Source of the DNA: Tolypeutes matacus
Lineage: Eukaryota; Chordata; Mammalia; Cingulata; Chlamyphoridae
Reading direction: 5' to 3'
Length of the DNA: 64,000 nt
Assembly: GCA_026826555.1 (NCBI GenBank)
Contig: JAKSZT010053764.1
Span: 39,993,568 to 40,057,567 of the forward strand
A model generated the notes under the pieces. The model saw only the letters and a program-made list of their open reading frames with translations. It ran no database searches and was not told the origin of the DNA. A program made the translations under genes and the position numbers. Shown here one piece after another: positions 13,541 to 23,612 of the stretch (position 1 is its first letter; each line of letters starts with the position of its first letter).

Positions 13541-13749
13541 TTGACTTTTAGGAAACAGTGAGGTCTAAAGCTAATCAAATGCCAATGCATGGTTTTCCAT
13601 TTTTATTTATTTAGACATCATTACCACTAAACTGCAAAGGACTGTGTGAGGAAAATGCCTTTTTTCCCCCATGGTGACACAAGTTTGGGAAATGCTATGT
13701 ACTATATTTCCCTCAGCAAATTTATAATGTACATTTATTAAAGGTTTTG

Positions 13750-14189
13750 GGAAACAGATGTGGCTCAAGTGATTAGACTCCCATCTACCATACAGGAGGT
13801 CCAGGGCTCGAGTCCTGGGGTCTCCTGGTGAAAGGCAAACTTGCCCTCATGGTGAGCTGCCTGCACGGAATGCTGGCCCATGCAGTAGTGCTGGCCCACA
13901 CAGAGTGCTGGCCCGTGTGGACAGCTGGTGCGGCAAGATAACGCAACAAAAAGAGACACAGAGGAGAGACAATAAGAGGTGTAGCAGACCAGGGAGCTGA
14001 GGTGGCGTGAGAGATTGAGCACTTCTCTCTCACTCTGGAAGGTCCCAGGTTCGGTTCCTGGTGCTGCCTAAAGAGAAGACAAGCAGACACAGAAGAACAC
14101 ACAGAGAGCAGACAACAAGCGCAAAACAACTGGGGCGGGGGTGGGTGGGTGGGGGGAGGAAATAAATTTAAAAATCTTTAAAAAAAAGA
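13750..14189 (+). mobile_element. Long dimeric tRNA-derived SINE (DAS type)
   Basis: Two tRNA-like modules lie in one element. The first, at about 13755-13830, has a clear A box (TGGCTCAAGTGATTAGACTC) and a B-box-like GGCTCGAGTCC. The second, at about 13990-14070, has a B box (GGTTCGGTTCC). A spacer with repeated 'gctggccca' units separates them, and the end is G-rich followed by AATAAATTT and poly-A. An 11-bp target duplication with one mismatch (taaaggttttg / taaaggctttg) flanks it at 13739-13749 and 14190-14200. The shared flank shows that it moved as one 440-bp unit. Confidence 0.85.
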
Positions 14190-14261
14190 TAAAGGCTTTG
14201 ATAAGTCTCACATTAAAGAAACCTATTAAATTAGAAAAGGCAAGAAATCATGGCCAATTAT

Positions 14262-14278
14262 TTATTTATTTATTTATC
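14262..14278 (+). repeat. (TTTA)n microsatellite
   Basis: Four tandem TTTA units in an otherwise unassigned AT-rich stretch (14201-14620) with no recognised gene. Confidence 0.8.
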
Positions 14279-14633
14279 CAATAAATATTTTTTGAATATC
14301 TACTACTTGTCACAGATTGACTTAGATTTTGGGGGGAAATGAGATTAATAGGCCTTTTTCTTGTCCACAAGGAGAGTAACTCCAGGGGAGGAGTATAAAG
14401 CCATTCTTATGAGTGTTCACATTATAATAGGGGACAAGAATTTTACCTATTCATCAATGGGTGTCTATCTTTTTATACTGATGCCAACTGTCTTGTCATT
14501 CACCTGAGTGTATTTGGGGAGCTATTTTATATTATATTCATCTCATAGTGGGCAATTTTTAGATATAACACCACTTTAGTTTCTATGTAATAGAAAATTT
14601 TCCTTAATAGCATACATTATAAAACAGTTGTTG

Positions 14634-14739
14634 GGAAACAGATGTGGCTCAAGAGGCTCGGCGTCCGTCTACCATATGGAGAGACCAGGATTCGACCCCT
14701 GGTACCTCCCGGTAAAAAACAAACAAACAAACAAACAAA
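14634..14739 (+). mobile_element. tRNA-derived SINE (DAS type)
   Basis: Head 'gaaacagatgtggctcaaga', B box GGATTCGACCCC and a tail of (AAAC)n. The target duplication aaaacagttgttg lies at 14621-14633 and 14740-14752. The tail repeat itself may supply some of the leading A residues. Confidence 0.9.
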
Positions 14740-14752
14740 AAAACAGTTGTTG

Positions 14753-14868
14753 GGAGCAGATGTGGCTCAAGCAGTTGAGTGCCTGCTTCCCACATAGGAG
14801 GTGCCAGGTCCAGACCTCAGCCCTGGGACCTCAAAAAAACAAAAAACAAAAAACAAACAAACAAAAAA
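14753..14868 (+). mobile_element. tRNA-derived SINE (DAS type), adjacent copy
   Basis: Starts directly after the target duplication of the preceding SINE with 'ggagcagatgtggctcaagc' and runs to a (CAAAAAA)n/(AAAC)n tail. It is probably a second insertion into the A-rich end of the first. Its B box is degraded. Confidence 0.85.
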
Positions 14869-15491
14869 ATTGAATTTAAAGTTAAAATACCAGAGAATGC
14901 CAATTTAATAACACAATATACTGATATGACTCTTAAGTTTTTTTAATTTTTAAAAGTGGTACACTCTAATGGCAAAAAGTATTAAACACCCTCAAATATA
15001 CATAAATTTTAAGGCTCTTGCCTCCCTCTTTTAATGGTCCCTAGTCACTTTTTACAGAAGTAATTAGTAGTTTCAGTTTTATTTTGTATTTTTCCAGAGA
15101 GTCTGACCATATATACACACACACGCACACACACATAGAATATATTTTATATATCTTTAAAACACAAATGATCAGCTTCAATATGCACTATTCTGGACTT
15201 CTGATTTTTAAAAAAATTAAAATCATATCTAGAATACACATGTACACACTCTTTGGATATGTCATAATTAACATACCAGCACTATAATGGTGATCTTTAA
15301 AGTCAAAATGATTTTTTTAAAGAAATTTACTTTTTTTAAAACTTTATGTTCTTGAATTTTTAAAATGCAACCAAAGTAATCTAATGTATCCTTAGAAATT
15401 TTTTGACACATTTTAAGTAACCAATGGTTTTTTGTTTTTTTTTAAAAAAGTGCACTGTTTTGCATTTTTAAAGTATAAAGATGTATCTAGG
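14869..15491. other. Unassigned AT-rich sequence
   Basis: Around 14930-15130 the order of T-rich segments resembles a very old L1 3' UTR read in reverse, but this is weak. A short (CA)n lies at 15116-15135. No gene. Confidence 0.35.
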
Positions 15492-15735
15492 GGGAAACGG
15501 ATGTGGCTCAATCAATAGGGCTCCCGTTTACCATATGGGAGGCCCCGGGTTCTTTTCCCGGGGCCTCCTGGTGAAGATAAGCCAGCCCACGCAGCGCGGT
15601 GAGCTGACACAGAAAGACGACCCAACAAAGGGAGACAAGCAGACACAGAAAAACGCACAGCAAATGGACACAGCGAGCACAAGCAGCAAGGAGGGGATAA
15701 ATAAAAAAAAAATAAAAATCTAAAAAAAAAAAAAA
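15492..15735 (+). mobile_element. tRNA-derived SINE (DAS type, long form)
   Basis: Head 'gaaacggatgtggctcaatc', followed by 'cgtttaccatatgggaggcc', a body with GACAAGCAGACACAG and AGCGAGCACAAGCAGCAAGG, then (AATAAA)-rich and poly-A. A perfect 11-bp target duplication, atgtatctagg, lies at 15481-15491 and 15736-15746. It belongs to the same subtype as 35497-35687 and 53723-53888. Confidence 0.93.
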
Positions 15736-15746
15736 ATGTATCTAGG

Positions 15747-18061
15747 AATTCATTCCATTTCTGTAGGTATGCGTTTTATATGTGACTTGAAAAAGTTTAA
15801 AAAAAAAAAAGTTTTTTTTTCCTTTGTAAAAGAAGATTAACTCATTTAGGAGTTAAGATCCACTAGGGCATAGAATTCACGATTCATGTGTTTTTTAATC
15901 CATAGAAATATGCCCTTGTACATAACATGGATATAAATTGGTGCATAGAAATAATTTTTGATGATAACTTCACAACGTTTATGGAGTTTTACAAAGATGT
16001 CAAAGTTAAGCAATTGCATTCTAAAATATTGATACTTTCTAAGTTGTGATGAAAGCAAGTAGACCTGAGACCACAGAGATTTATGAAAAAGGATCAATAC
16101 ATTTTCCTTGGGATATTCAGTGTTAGTAGGAAAGGGGAAGGGGAAGAGGGTTACTTTCCTTCATCTTCCACTATGAAGCAAGCTGGCAGGAGACATGGAG
16201 GGAGACCTGAGTCCTTCCACCTGCTAGAGCAAAGTGCTTTACAATCATTTGTGAAGCTTCTCAACAGCCATATAAGGCAGGGAGCTTACAATGGGAGATG
16301 GAGACCAAATAGGCTGAGTGCTTCACTGCAGGCACACTGCAGCTCCTCCCTGGTTTAGTCCGCAGGCGAGCCGGGCTTCCTATTCCCACATGGCCCTCCT
16401 TTCCTTTCAGAGGAATCTGTCCCTGCCCTGCAGAGACCAGCACTGGACTGAGAAAACCAAGGTCAAAGCTCCACAATCACTCCACATAAATGTCTCATTA
16501 GTTGTCTAGGAGTAAGGCTATGGTCCTAGTGGGCATCCAACAAGAACCTGCTGATCATCATGATGAATTACTCAGATCACAAAGGCAATGTCTTTCCCAT
16601 TAACAATTTAGATTATTGTCTGATTTGACTTTTCCAAAGACTTTGCAGAATCCAAATTTCAAACTAAACCAAAGGTGATCTCTCATACTGGCTTCCCAGA
16701 ATGTGATTTTGAATTGTAAAGTTGAGAAAATTTTGGGACAAATATAAAATGACATATAGACTGGCAACCTGGATTATACTGATCAAAAGAATAAGGAATT
16801 GGGCATATCTTGAAATTTATCCTAATCCTATAACATTCAGATGTAATACTTGTTCATATCGCTGGAATTCTGAAGGGGAAAAAGTCTTTAAGGGAAACTA
16901 TAAAGAGAAACTTATTAATAAATAACATTCATTTGTTCATTTGCTATTCATTGCCATTGACTAGTCATTGCATTGGGTAAGTTTTGGGAAGGATAAGTAT
17001 TGGAAAGTGAGTCGATTTTTTAAAAACCAGGGCTTTATTACATAGCTCAGGTATTGATGAACAACCTCAAACCAACTTCCTAGACTCTACAACCATGGCG
17101 ACTCAGTAAGAAAAGTACTAGAAGAAATACTAAAATACGACTATGCACTTGGACACACACGTGTCCATAGAGTCATACACAATGCATCTAGATATGTCCT
17201 GGGCAATATACGTATGTGAGGGGTCTAAATCTCTCTTCTATCTTTGTGTATAAGTCAATAAGCATAGAATACATAATTTACACTATACCTCTCATATACA
17301 TGTCTCTGTGTGTATGTGTTTGTACATCTTTCAGTTATTTGTGCAAATTTTTTATCTCCTGCTTAGATGATAAGCTCCTTGAAAGTGGAGGGACCATGCT
17401 CTTTCCATCTTTTTCATCCTGCCCAAGGCTTATCACAGTCGCTAACTTAAAATTGACATCCAAGTCATTTGGAGAATGACATCCAAATAAAGTGAAAATA
17501 AAGGCATTGTCTCAGCTCTCAAGAAAGTTAAATCTCTGAAACTGTCCAAGGTTGGCTTGATCTTTTAGAGTTTCCTAAAAGAGTCCCAATACAATTAACT
17601 CCTGTTCTAATGAAAAGGGCCAAAGTTTATAATTTAAATGTTTTCTTTGTCATTGTCATATTGCATTTTCTTTACAGCGATGAACAATAGTTCACACAAA
17701 TTTGGAAGTACTGCAGAAAGTGAAAGCAAAATAATAAAATGATTAATATTTTTAATTCCACCTATATTTTTTGGAAGTTTAGAATTCAATATATTTCAGG
17801 AGGCTTTCTGCTTCATTCTCTTTGCCTGAACTCCTAACTCAGTGAATAACCTTCAGTGTTTATTCAAATTTTCATTTCCCCTTGAAATGTCCTGGTTATG
17901 TCATGTCTGCAGATGTTGAAATTGCATGCATTTCAACAAAATGCACACACCCCTCTCTCCCTTTTTAAAAGTCAAATAAAAATTTAATGTTACTTCCTCT
18001 TGTATTTGTATATAGATAACTTGCAAAGTTCCTTCAGGGACGTCCCTGAAATTTATCTCCC
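15747..18061. other. No gene; one L2-like tail
   Basis: 17360-17450 ('gatgataagctccttgaaag', 'ggaccatgctct', 'cttatcacag') matches the general look of an L2 3' end on the plus strand. Nothing else is recognised. Confidence 0.4.
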
Positions 18062-18704
18062 CCCCCTTTTTTGGGCATTTTTATTATTTCAGTGAAAAAT
18101 CTTGCTGCTTTTTCTTGATGGTCTTGGTACTCACTCGGAATTTGTCTGCTTTCTTTCTTGGGTTGGCTCACTTCTCGTTGGCCACAGGCGGTGTGTTGCA
18201 GATTCCACTTTCTTGTTTTGCATTCCCTGCTTGCGCCTGGGTGTTTTTAGCCTGCACTTGGCAGAGCTCATCCACCTGTAAGTAGATCAGTTCCATCTGT
18301 TTCAGAAGACATTTTTTTTTTTTTTTTAACAGTGGCTGCTTCAGGGCTATAAATGCCTAGGTTCGTGAGCTAATCCAGTCTCCTTGGTTGAAAAAATCCA
18401 AGACAGGATCACAAGCCACGGGGTAATAAACATCGTTTGGGTGCTAATAAATTTCAAGCTTTCAAAGTAGGTGTTTATGTCTAGCAAGAGATACTGTTTG
18501 CAGAAGGAACTCTTTTGGGGCATCTGTAATTTCTTTGGTCGCAGTGACACCTCGGTGGATGGGCAGGAGAACTTTCCTCAGGTCTCCGTAAAAGGAGGCC
18601 ATTTCAACCCTGTAACTGTCCAATAGAACCCTCCAGTTCCAACCCCAGCCCTGCCCCTGACACCCCATTATTCTTTCTACTCCATCTTTTGTGGCTTTCC
18701 TCAT
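18062..18704 (-). pseudogene. Possible processed pseudogene, parent gene unknown
   Basis: The minus strand contains several coding-looking segments in shifting frames. One runs from about 18704 to 18462 and includes MASFYGDLRKVLLPIH. One from about 18430 to 18355 includes NDVYYPVACDP. One from about 18305 to 18175 includes LKQMELIYLQVDELCQVQAK and closes with a stop. A polyadenylation-like AATAAAAATGCC and a short A-rich run follow at 18090-18062. A poly-A-like tract at 18312-18328 splits it, so it may be two insertions. I do not recognise the protein. Seen: open stretches with plausible amino-acid use and a 3'-end-like signal. Inferred: retrocopy. It could also be chance. Confidence 0.3.
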
Positions 18705-19092
18705 CCTTAAAGGGATAGCAATGTGGGAAAACGGGGGTTAATATTCATTAAATTCCTCACCCTCCCTTTAGTCTCCCACTCGCATACTTCCTTATGTGAT
18801 AAAATTTTGGAACTTTGATCTTTCAGTCCAAGACTTAGGGTTGAATTACAAAATAAAATCAGTGGAATTTTGTTCTTTGGAAGTCTTGACAAATAAGATA
18901 AACTCCTATTTTGGTTGGTCTGTGTGGTCTGGCCTGAGATGTTAAACTGGCTGTTCATACAGGATGGTAAATCATATTGCTGAGCACTTATGAACTATCT
19001 TTAGCTTATTCAGGATGCATTGGTGATAATGGAAATAAAAAAAAGAAGAAAGAGAAGACACGGATTTGCAATCTAGCTGGGAAGGAAATAAG
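18705..19092. other. No gene or element recognised
   Basis: Anonymous sequence ending in an A/G-rich patch (19037-19062) before the solo LTR. Confidence 0.45.
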
Positions 19093-19096
19093 TGAG

Positions 19097-19601
19097 TGTT
19101 AGCGGAACACTCTAGGTTCTGGGCTTCTAGGTTCTTGGCTTTGTCGCATAAAAGAATTTAAGGATACGACACAGGTCAGGCAACGGAGTAAACATTTATT
19201 AAGAAACAAGAAAACTAGAAATGAGGTAAATACACAAGCCGAGATACGGGTTGCCAGCGTGCTACACGGTGAGATGCGCACGTGGGTCCCTGGCTAGGCC
19301 TTTCCTCCTCCCCCTTTCTAATGTTGGGGAGGGGCCCCAGCTGTTTGCTCTTCTGATTGGTTGCCTTGCGATCCCCGCCTGTTAGCTCTCAGGGGACCAA
19401 TGGGAGGCCTATTTGGAGTAATCTGGGGCTTCCCCTTGACCCCGGAAAGAGTTCCAAATGGGACCTTGTGGCCAGGGTCTAGGCGTGGTCTTTCTGACTT
19501 TGTTCTTAGTAGCAGGGAGGTTCCAGGCAGGAGGGTCTTACGACCCTGCTCTCTCCCGGATCCCAGCCGCCTTCCCTCTTTCCCTATACTAACCTGCCGC
19601 A
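19097..19601 (-). mobile_element. Solo LTR, gammaretroviral type
   Basis: On the plus strand the element begins TGTTAGCGG and ends CCTGCCGCA, so it has TG...CA termini. It is flanked by a 4-bp duplication, tgag, at 19093-19096 and 19602-19605. Four-bp duplications and the GC-rich U3 with CCAAT-like boxes fit class I (gammaretrovirus-like) LTRs. The AATAAA signal lies at 19201-19196 on the minus strand. No internal viral sequence is attached, so recombination between two LTRs probably removed the body. The LTR at 21500-22158 is a relative: both begin TG(C/A)GGCAGGTTAGTA on their own sense strand. Confidence 0.8.
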
Positions 19602-19649
19602 TGAGTGTGGCAGACAGATTGAGGGGTGAGGAATTTTCTTGTTTGTTTG

Positions 19650-19852
19650 TGTTTTTTAATTATTATTATTGAAATAATGAAAATGCTTTAATAATGATTG
19701 AAGTGATGAACGTACAACTATGTGATTATACCAAACACCATTGGGGGTACTCTTTGGATAAGTTCTATGATTTATTAATATGTATCAACAAAATTGATTA
19801 AAAAATTATAATAGGACAAAATAAAAAAGTAAAAAGAAAAAAAAAAAAAGCA
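19650..19852 (+). mobile_element. L1 3' UTR-like A-tailed fragment
   Basis: 'gatgaacgtacaactatgtg', 'gtactctttggataagttct' and 'atgtatcaacaaaattga', followed by A-rich tail sequence to 19850, look like a lineage-specific L1 3' end on the plus strand. No target duplication was identified. Confidence 0.5.
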
Positions 19853-20305
19853 AGCCTGTGGTTGACTGTTACGCTGTACCCCTTCCTTTTCACGCAGCCT
19901 CCAGTGAACAGGACGGTCTTAAGTGTGGGTATTTTTTTTTTTTTTCCCAGGCTAAGGGGAACATGAAGGCGTACAGCCTGGCTGCACTAACTGGCCCCCA
20001 GGGGTCCAATTTTTATGCTACTTCTCAGTTTACTTATTTCCAAAAACAAGAACAAAAGAGCAGGAGCTGGTTTGGTTGTTTCACCTTTCCCATTACTATT
20101 TCTACCCCATCTGTGCCAGAGATGGTGGTGTGGTTTGGTTGGTAGCGGGTGTTTCCAGGTTTAAATTACATCTCCATCTTATATCTCTGTGAGCAACCCT
20201 CTCCTGAAGCTTCTGCCTTCCCTCCAAACGTTTCTGTATTTCCTGCCTCCATTTGGAAGGGCTGCCAGCTTACATATGTGAATACAAAATTAGTTGTCTA
20301 GAGGG
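19853..20305. other. No gene or element recognised
   Basis: Anonymous sequence. The open frame at 19858-20145 has no motif or neighbour that supports it. Confidence 0.4.
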
Positions 20306-20600
20306 TGTTGTAGGTTGAATTGTGTTCCCCCAAAAGATACGTTAGAGTCCTAACCCCCAATACCCCAATTATTTAGAAATAATCAAGCAGATCTAATCAA
20401 CTCAGGATGAGGTCATACTGGAGGAAGGCGGGCCCTAAGCCAATTACTGGTGTTCTTATAAGAAGAGAGCACTCTGGACACAGAGGCACACAGGGAGAAT
20501 GCCGCAGCATGATGGAGAAGGAGAGTGGAGTGATGCAGCTGCAAACCAAGAAAGGCCAAGGAGTGCAGGCAACCACCAGAAGCTGGAAGAGGCAAGAAGG
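20306..20600 (+). mobile_element. MLT1-like (ERVL-MaLR) LTR, left part
   Basis: 'ttgaattgtgttcccccaaa', 'gagtcctaacccccaatacc', 'aggatgaggtcatactgg' and 'ggtgttcttataagaagag' follow the order of the MLT1A consensus as I remember it. The sequence stops at 20600 within the part that reads AGAGGCAAGAAGG and resumes at 22170. The LTR was therefore split by a later insertion. Confidence 0.8.
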
Positions 20601-20728
20601 TGTAGCATAGTGAAAAAACTTGGCTGGTCTTTGTTCCCAGTTCCTGGGAACTCAGCCTCTGAATACTTTTTGGCGTTTCCTGTGATAGGACTGTCTTTCG
20701 TGGGCCCAGGACCACACCTCATTGTTAC

Positions 20729-20861
20729 AGGGTGGGGTCAGCTACACCTGCAGCCTTAGGGTGGGGCCAGTCACACCTGCAGCCTTAGGGTGGGACAACC
20801 ACACCTGCAGCTTTAGGGTGAGACAACCACACCTGCAGCTTTAGGGTGGGACAGCCACACC
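20729..20861 (+). repeat. 28-29 bp minisatellite
   Basis: About 4.6 tandem units of AGGGTGGGNCNNNCACACC + TGCAGCYTT type. The first two units are 29 bp and the next two 28 bp. It lies inside the ERVL-type LTR and may be a tandemly expanded U3 element. Confidence 0.92.
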
Positions 20862-21499
20862 AGAAATACCAATCATGTGATTAGGTGTTTGGGGTTTTGA
20901 GTCATGCCACATTAGCCCTCATCAGCCCACATCAACCCACTTCTCTGATCTATGGAGGGGAGGCAGGCTGCAGATAGAGTTTAAACACAGGGACATTGAT
21001 TCTATCACTCATGCCTAAGTAATGAGACCCCATATAAATTCGGGACACTTGGGACCCAAGGTAGCTTCCTGGTTGGTAATGACATCCCTGTGCCAGGAGG
21101 GCATTGTGTCTTGACCCCACATGGAGAAGACATGGAAACTTGCATTTGAGACTTTTCCCAGGCCTTGCCTTCTTTGTCTCTACTTTTAGCTTCTTATTTG
21201 TATCCTTTTACTGTAATAAAGCTATAAATGCTATAATTGTAAGGACAGCACTTTGAGTGAGTTCTGTGGAGTCATTCTAGTGAATTATCGGACTCGAGTG
21301 GGTGGTGGGAACCCCTGAATTTGTAGCCAGTTGGTCAGAAATCCAGAGGGCCTGAGGCCCTGAACTTGGGACTGGTGCTTGAAGGGCAATCTTGTAGAAG
21401 ATGGCCCTTAACCTGTCAGAATGGAATTGAATGAGTTACTCCAATATTTTGTAGTTGGTGTCAGAAGCTGTTGTGGAAGTTGCTGGAAAATTTTGATAC

Positions 21500-22158
21500 T
21501 GAGGCAGGTTAGTACAGGGAAATGAGGAGAAGATGAGCCACAACATGGCTGACAGGCAACATGGCCGTGAGACCCCACCTGGAAACCACTACTACTAAAA
21601 GCAAAGCCTGGGGGCCCTGCCAAGACCTTGACCATGAGGTCGCAGTAGGGACTCTTTCTAGGACCAAAGGGAGGCCCCCAATAATTCCAAACAGGCCTCA
21701 CCATTAGTCCTGGATAACCCCAAACAACAGGCCTCACCATTGGCCCCCACCATTGGTGGGGTAACCAATAACAACTGGGGCCCCTCCCCTTAGCGTTAGC
21801 AAGGGGAGGAATATTAATAGTTTAGAAGGCAACCATAGGTTGCCTATATGTCTCAGTGGTTGAGCGCTGGCTTCCCATATACGAGGTCCCGGGTTCAATC
21901 CCTGACCCTGGTACCTTGAAAAAAAAAAAAAAACAACAAAAAACCAAAAAGGCAACCACACAAGCCAAATCACTCTTCCTAGAGGAGCTGGCATGGTGCG
22001 TATTTCCATCCCTCTCTCCCATTTCTCAGCAAGCTCTGTTCTTTTCCCCCACTTCCCAATAAAGTCTTTTTACTGGCCTAACTAAACTGGCGTGTTCTTA
22101 AATTCTTTTTTGCTACATAGCCAAGAGCCTAGAGGAATCCATTACTTCCCCAGCTTCA
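21500..22158 (+). mobile_element. Gammaretroviral-type solo LTR with an internal SINE
   Basis: It starts TGAGGCAGGTTAGTACAGGG, ends CCCCAGCTTCA and is flanked by a 4-bp duplication, atac, at 21496-21499 and 22159-22162. AATAAA lies at 22058-22063. Without the SINE and its duplication it is about 536 bp. It shares its 5' start and its 3' region (TTAAATTCTTTT...GCCAAGA.CCTAGA) with the reverse-strand solo LTR at 19097-19601, so they are two members of one LTR family in opposite orientation. Confidence 0.78.
21836..21948 (+). mobile_element. tRNA-derived SINE (DAS type)
   Basis: Head 'taggttgcctatatgtctcag' is diverged. The rest is clear: 'gttgagcgctggcttcccat', B box GGTTCAATCCC, and an A-rich tail with (CAA)n. 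A perfect 10-bp target duplication, aaggcaacca, lies at 21826-21835 and 21949-21958. It is the youngest layer of the nest. Confidence 0.9.
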
Positions 22159-22169
22159 ATACCTTTACA

Positions 22170-22325
22170 GAAGGATTCTTCCCTAGAACCTCAGGGGGCC
22201 ACGGCCTTGCTGACACCTTGATTTCAGACTTGTGGCTTCCAAATTGTGGGAGAATAAGTTTCTGCGGTTGTATGCCACCCAGTTTGTGGTACTTTGTCAT
22301 GACCACCCCAGGAAACCAAAATAGG
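22170..22325 (+). mobile_element. MLT1-like LTR, right part
   Basis: It resumes with 'gaaggattcttccctagaac' and continues through 'cttgctgacaccttgatttc' and 'cacccagtttgtggtacttt', the usual 3' end of MLT1. Together with 20306-20600 it accounts for one LTR interrupted by about 1.57 kb. Confidence 0.8.
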
Positions 22326-23398
22326 GAGTAAAACATTTGATTGTGATATAACAAGTTTTGTGGCCAGGGAGTGAAAAAAGACTATCAAGTCAGTTTAAGT
22401 ATGTCAGCCCTCTGTGGCGGCTTCACCAAAGGGTGTGAAAGGATCTAATTCTTTATTTTTAAAGGTGATGAGGCCGGGTCGAGGCCACCAGTATAAAGGC
22501 CTCTTCCAGTGAGAAGTGTTTGGGTATCCAAAGTGTACAGTCAGTGGAGTTTGGTGTGGTCGCATGGTTGTGTATTCCTCACTTCAAGCATTGTTGGAGC
22601 ATTTTCAGTATTTCAACAATGATAATAAACCAAAAACAGACAAACAAACAAACAAAAAGAAGTGCTTGGGTCAACTACATTTCCCACCTTCAACTTTTGC
22701 CCAAAATCTTAAATTTCCCCTCCTTTTCTGAAATTTATACCTGCCACCCCTGATGGATGCCTCTCCCTGTAGGTGCTGTGAGGAAGGAGATGGCAGCGGA
22801 TGAAATCACAGGTTTCCCATATCTTTGTTATTAGTTTTGCCCCACAGTTCCTTGAGCTGACAGCTGTACAATAGCACCTTTTCAACTGTTCCTGGTCTCA
22901 TGCCAGAAAACTTATCATAAATTTTGCACTCACCTACCAATTCCTAAGGCGAGCAGAGAAAGGAAGGAGTCTGTTTTGAAAGAAATTCCAAGCTTCTATT
23001 GTGTGTTTCCCCGCTTTGGAGTTCAGTTTGTCATTGATTAAAAGCGTTGTGGAAAACAGCAGAAGAGTAGGTTGTTTTAGAATATCTGCATAAATTCCAA
23101 GTTAACCATGTTTTAACACTTCTAGAAATTATTACTAAATGCTTACTACCCGCCAGGCCCTATGTGTGGTTGTCATTAGCATCCTGAGTGATTTTAGTGA
23201 TCTAGATTGCACTCCCTGATATAGGTGAAGCAGTAAAGTAGGTAAGTTAATGTTTGGTTGCTTTGAAAAAGGTCCCATACTGAAGAATAAAGAATAGTAA
23301 TACCTTCTATTTTCTCTATTTTCCATAACCCAATAGATATTGTTCTATGGAATAGAACAATTTTTGTAGGAATTTTTTGAAAGCCTTATTAATGTATT
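22326..23398. other. No gene or element recognised
   Basis: A GC-richer patch at 22470-22600 and an (AAAC)n at 22630-22655 are the only local features. I find no motif in the short open frames. Confidence 0.4.
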
Positions 23399-23612
23399 TG
23401 TGTATTTTCTTTCTTTCTTTCTTTCTTTTTTCTTTTTTTTTTTTTTTTTAACATTTTTTTAACTTTATTTTGTACATTTAATAATTGAAAATATAAATAT
23501 AAACAATTAAAAACTAAAAAGTAAACACAAATAAATATATACATTTCTCAAATGTAACGGATACATATAATTTTTTTTTTAATCAAACAATATCTTACAC
23601 AATATATTTGGT

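Larger units (their letters stand above)
20601..22169 (+). mobile_element. LTR-like element with 5-bp duplication, inserted in the MLT1-like LTR
   Basis: It begins TGTAGCATAG, ends CTTTACA and is flanked by a 5-bp duplication, gaagg (20596-20600 and 22170-22174), as expected for an ERVL-type LTR. After subtraction of the nested LTR (21500-22158 plus one copy of its duplication) about 906 bp remain. Internal features are a 28-29 bp minisatellite, a TATA-like 'ccatataaattcg' near 21030 and 'ctgtaataaagctataaa' near 21210. 'tggtgtcagaag' at 21456-21467 resembles a tRNA-Leu primer-binding site. If that is real, the left part is a 5' LTR plus a short stretch of internal sequence rather than a simple solo LTR. 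Confidence 0.6.

Noticed and set aside
13765..14129. Overlapping minus-strand frames of 85 and 114 codons
   Set aside because: They are antisense to the dimeric SINE and recur wherever the SINE occurs.
19318..19672. GC-rich frames of about 95-103 codons on both strands
   Set aside because: They lie in the solo LTR, where GC-rich sequence has few stops; there is no motif or start context.
20742..20860. Tandem repeat as a CRISPR array
   Set aside because: The units are contiguous without spacers and the DNA is mammalian.
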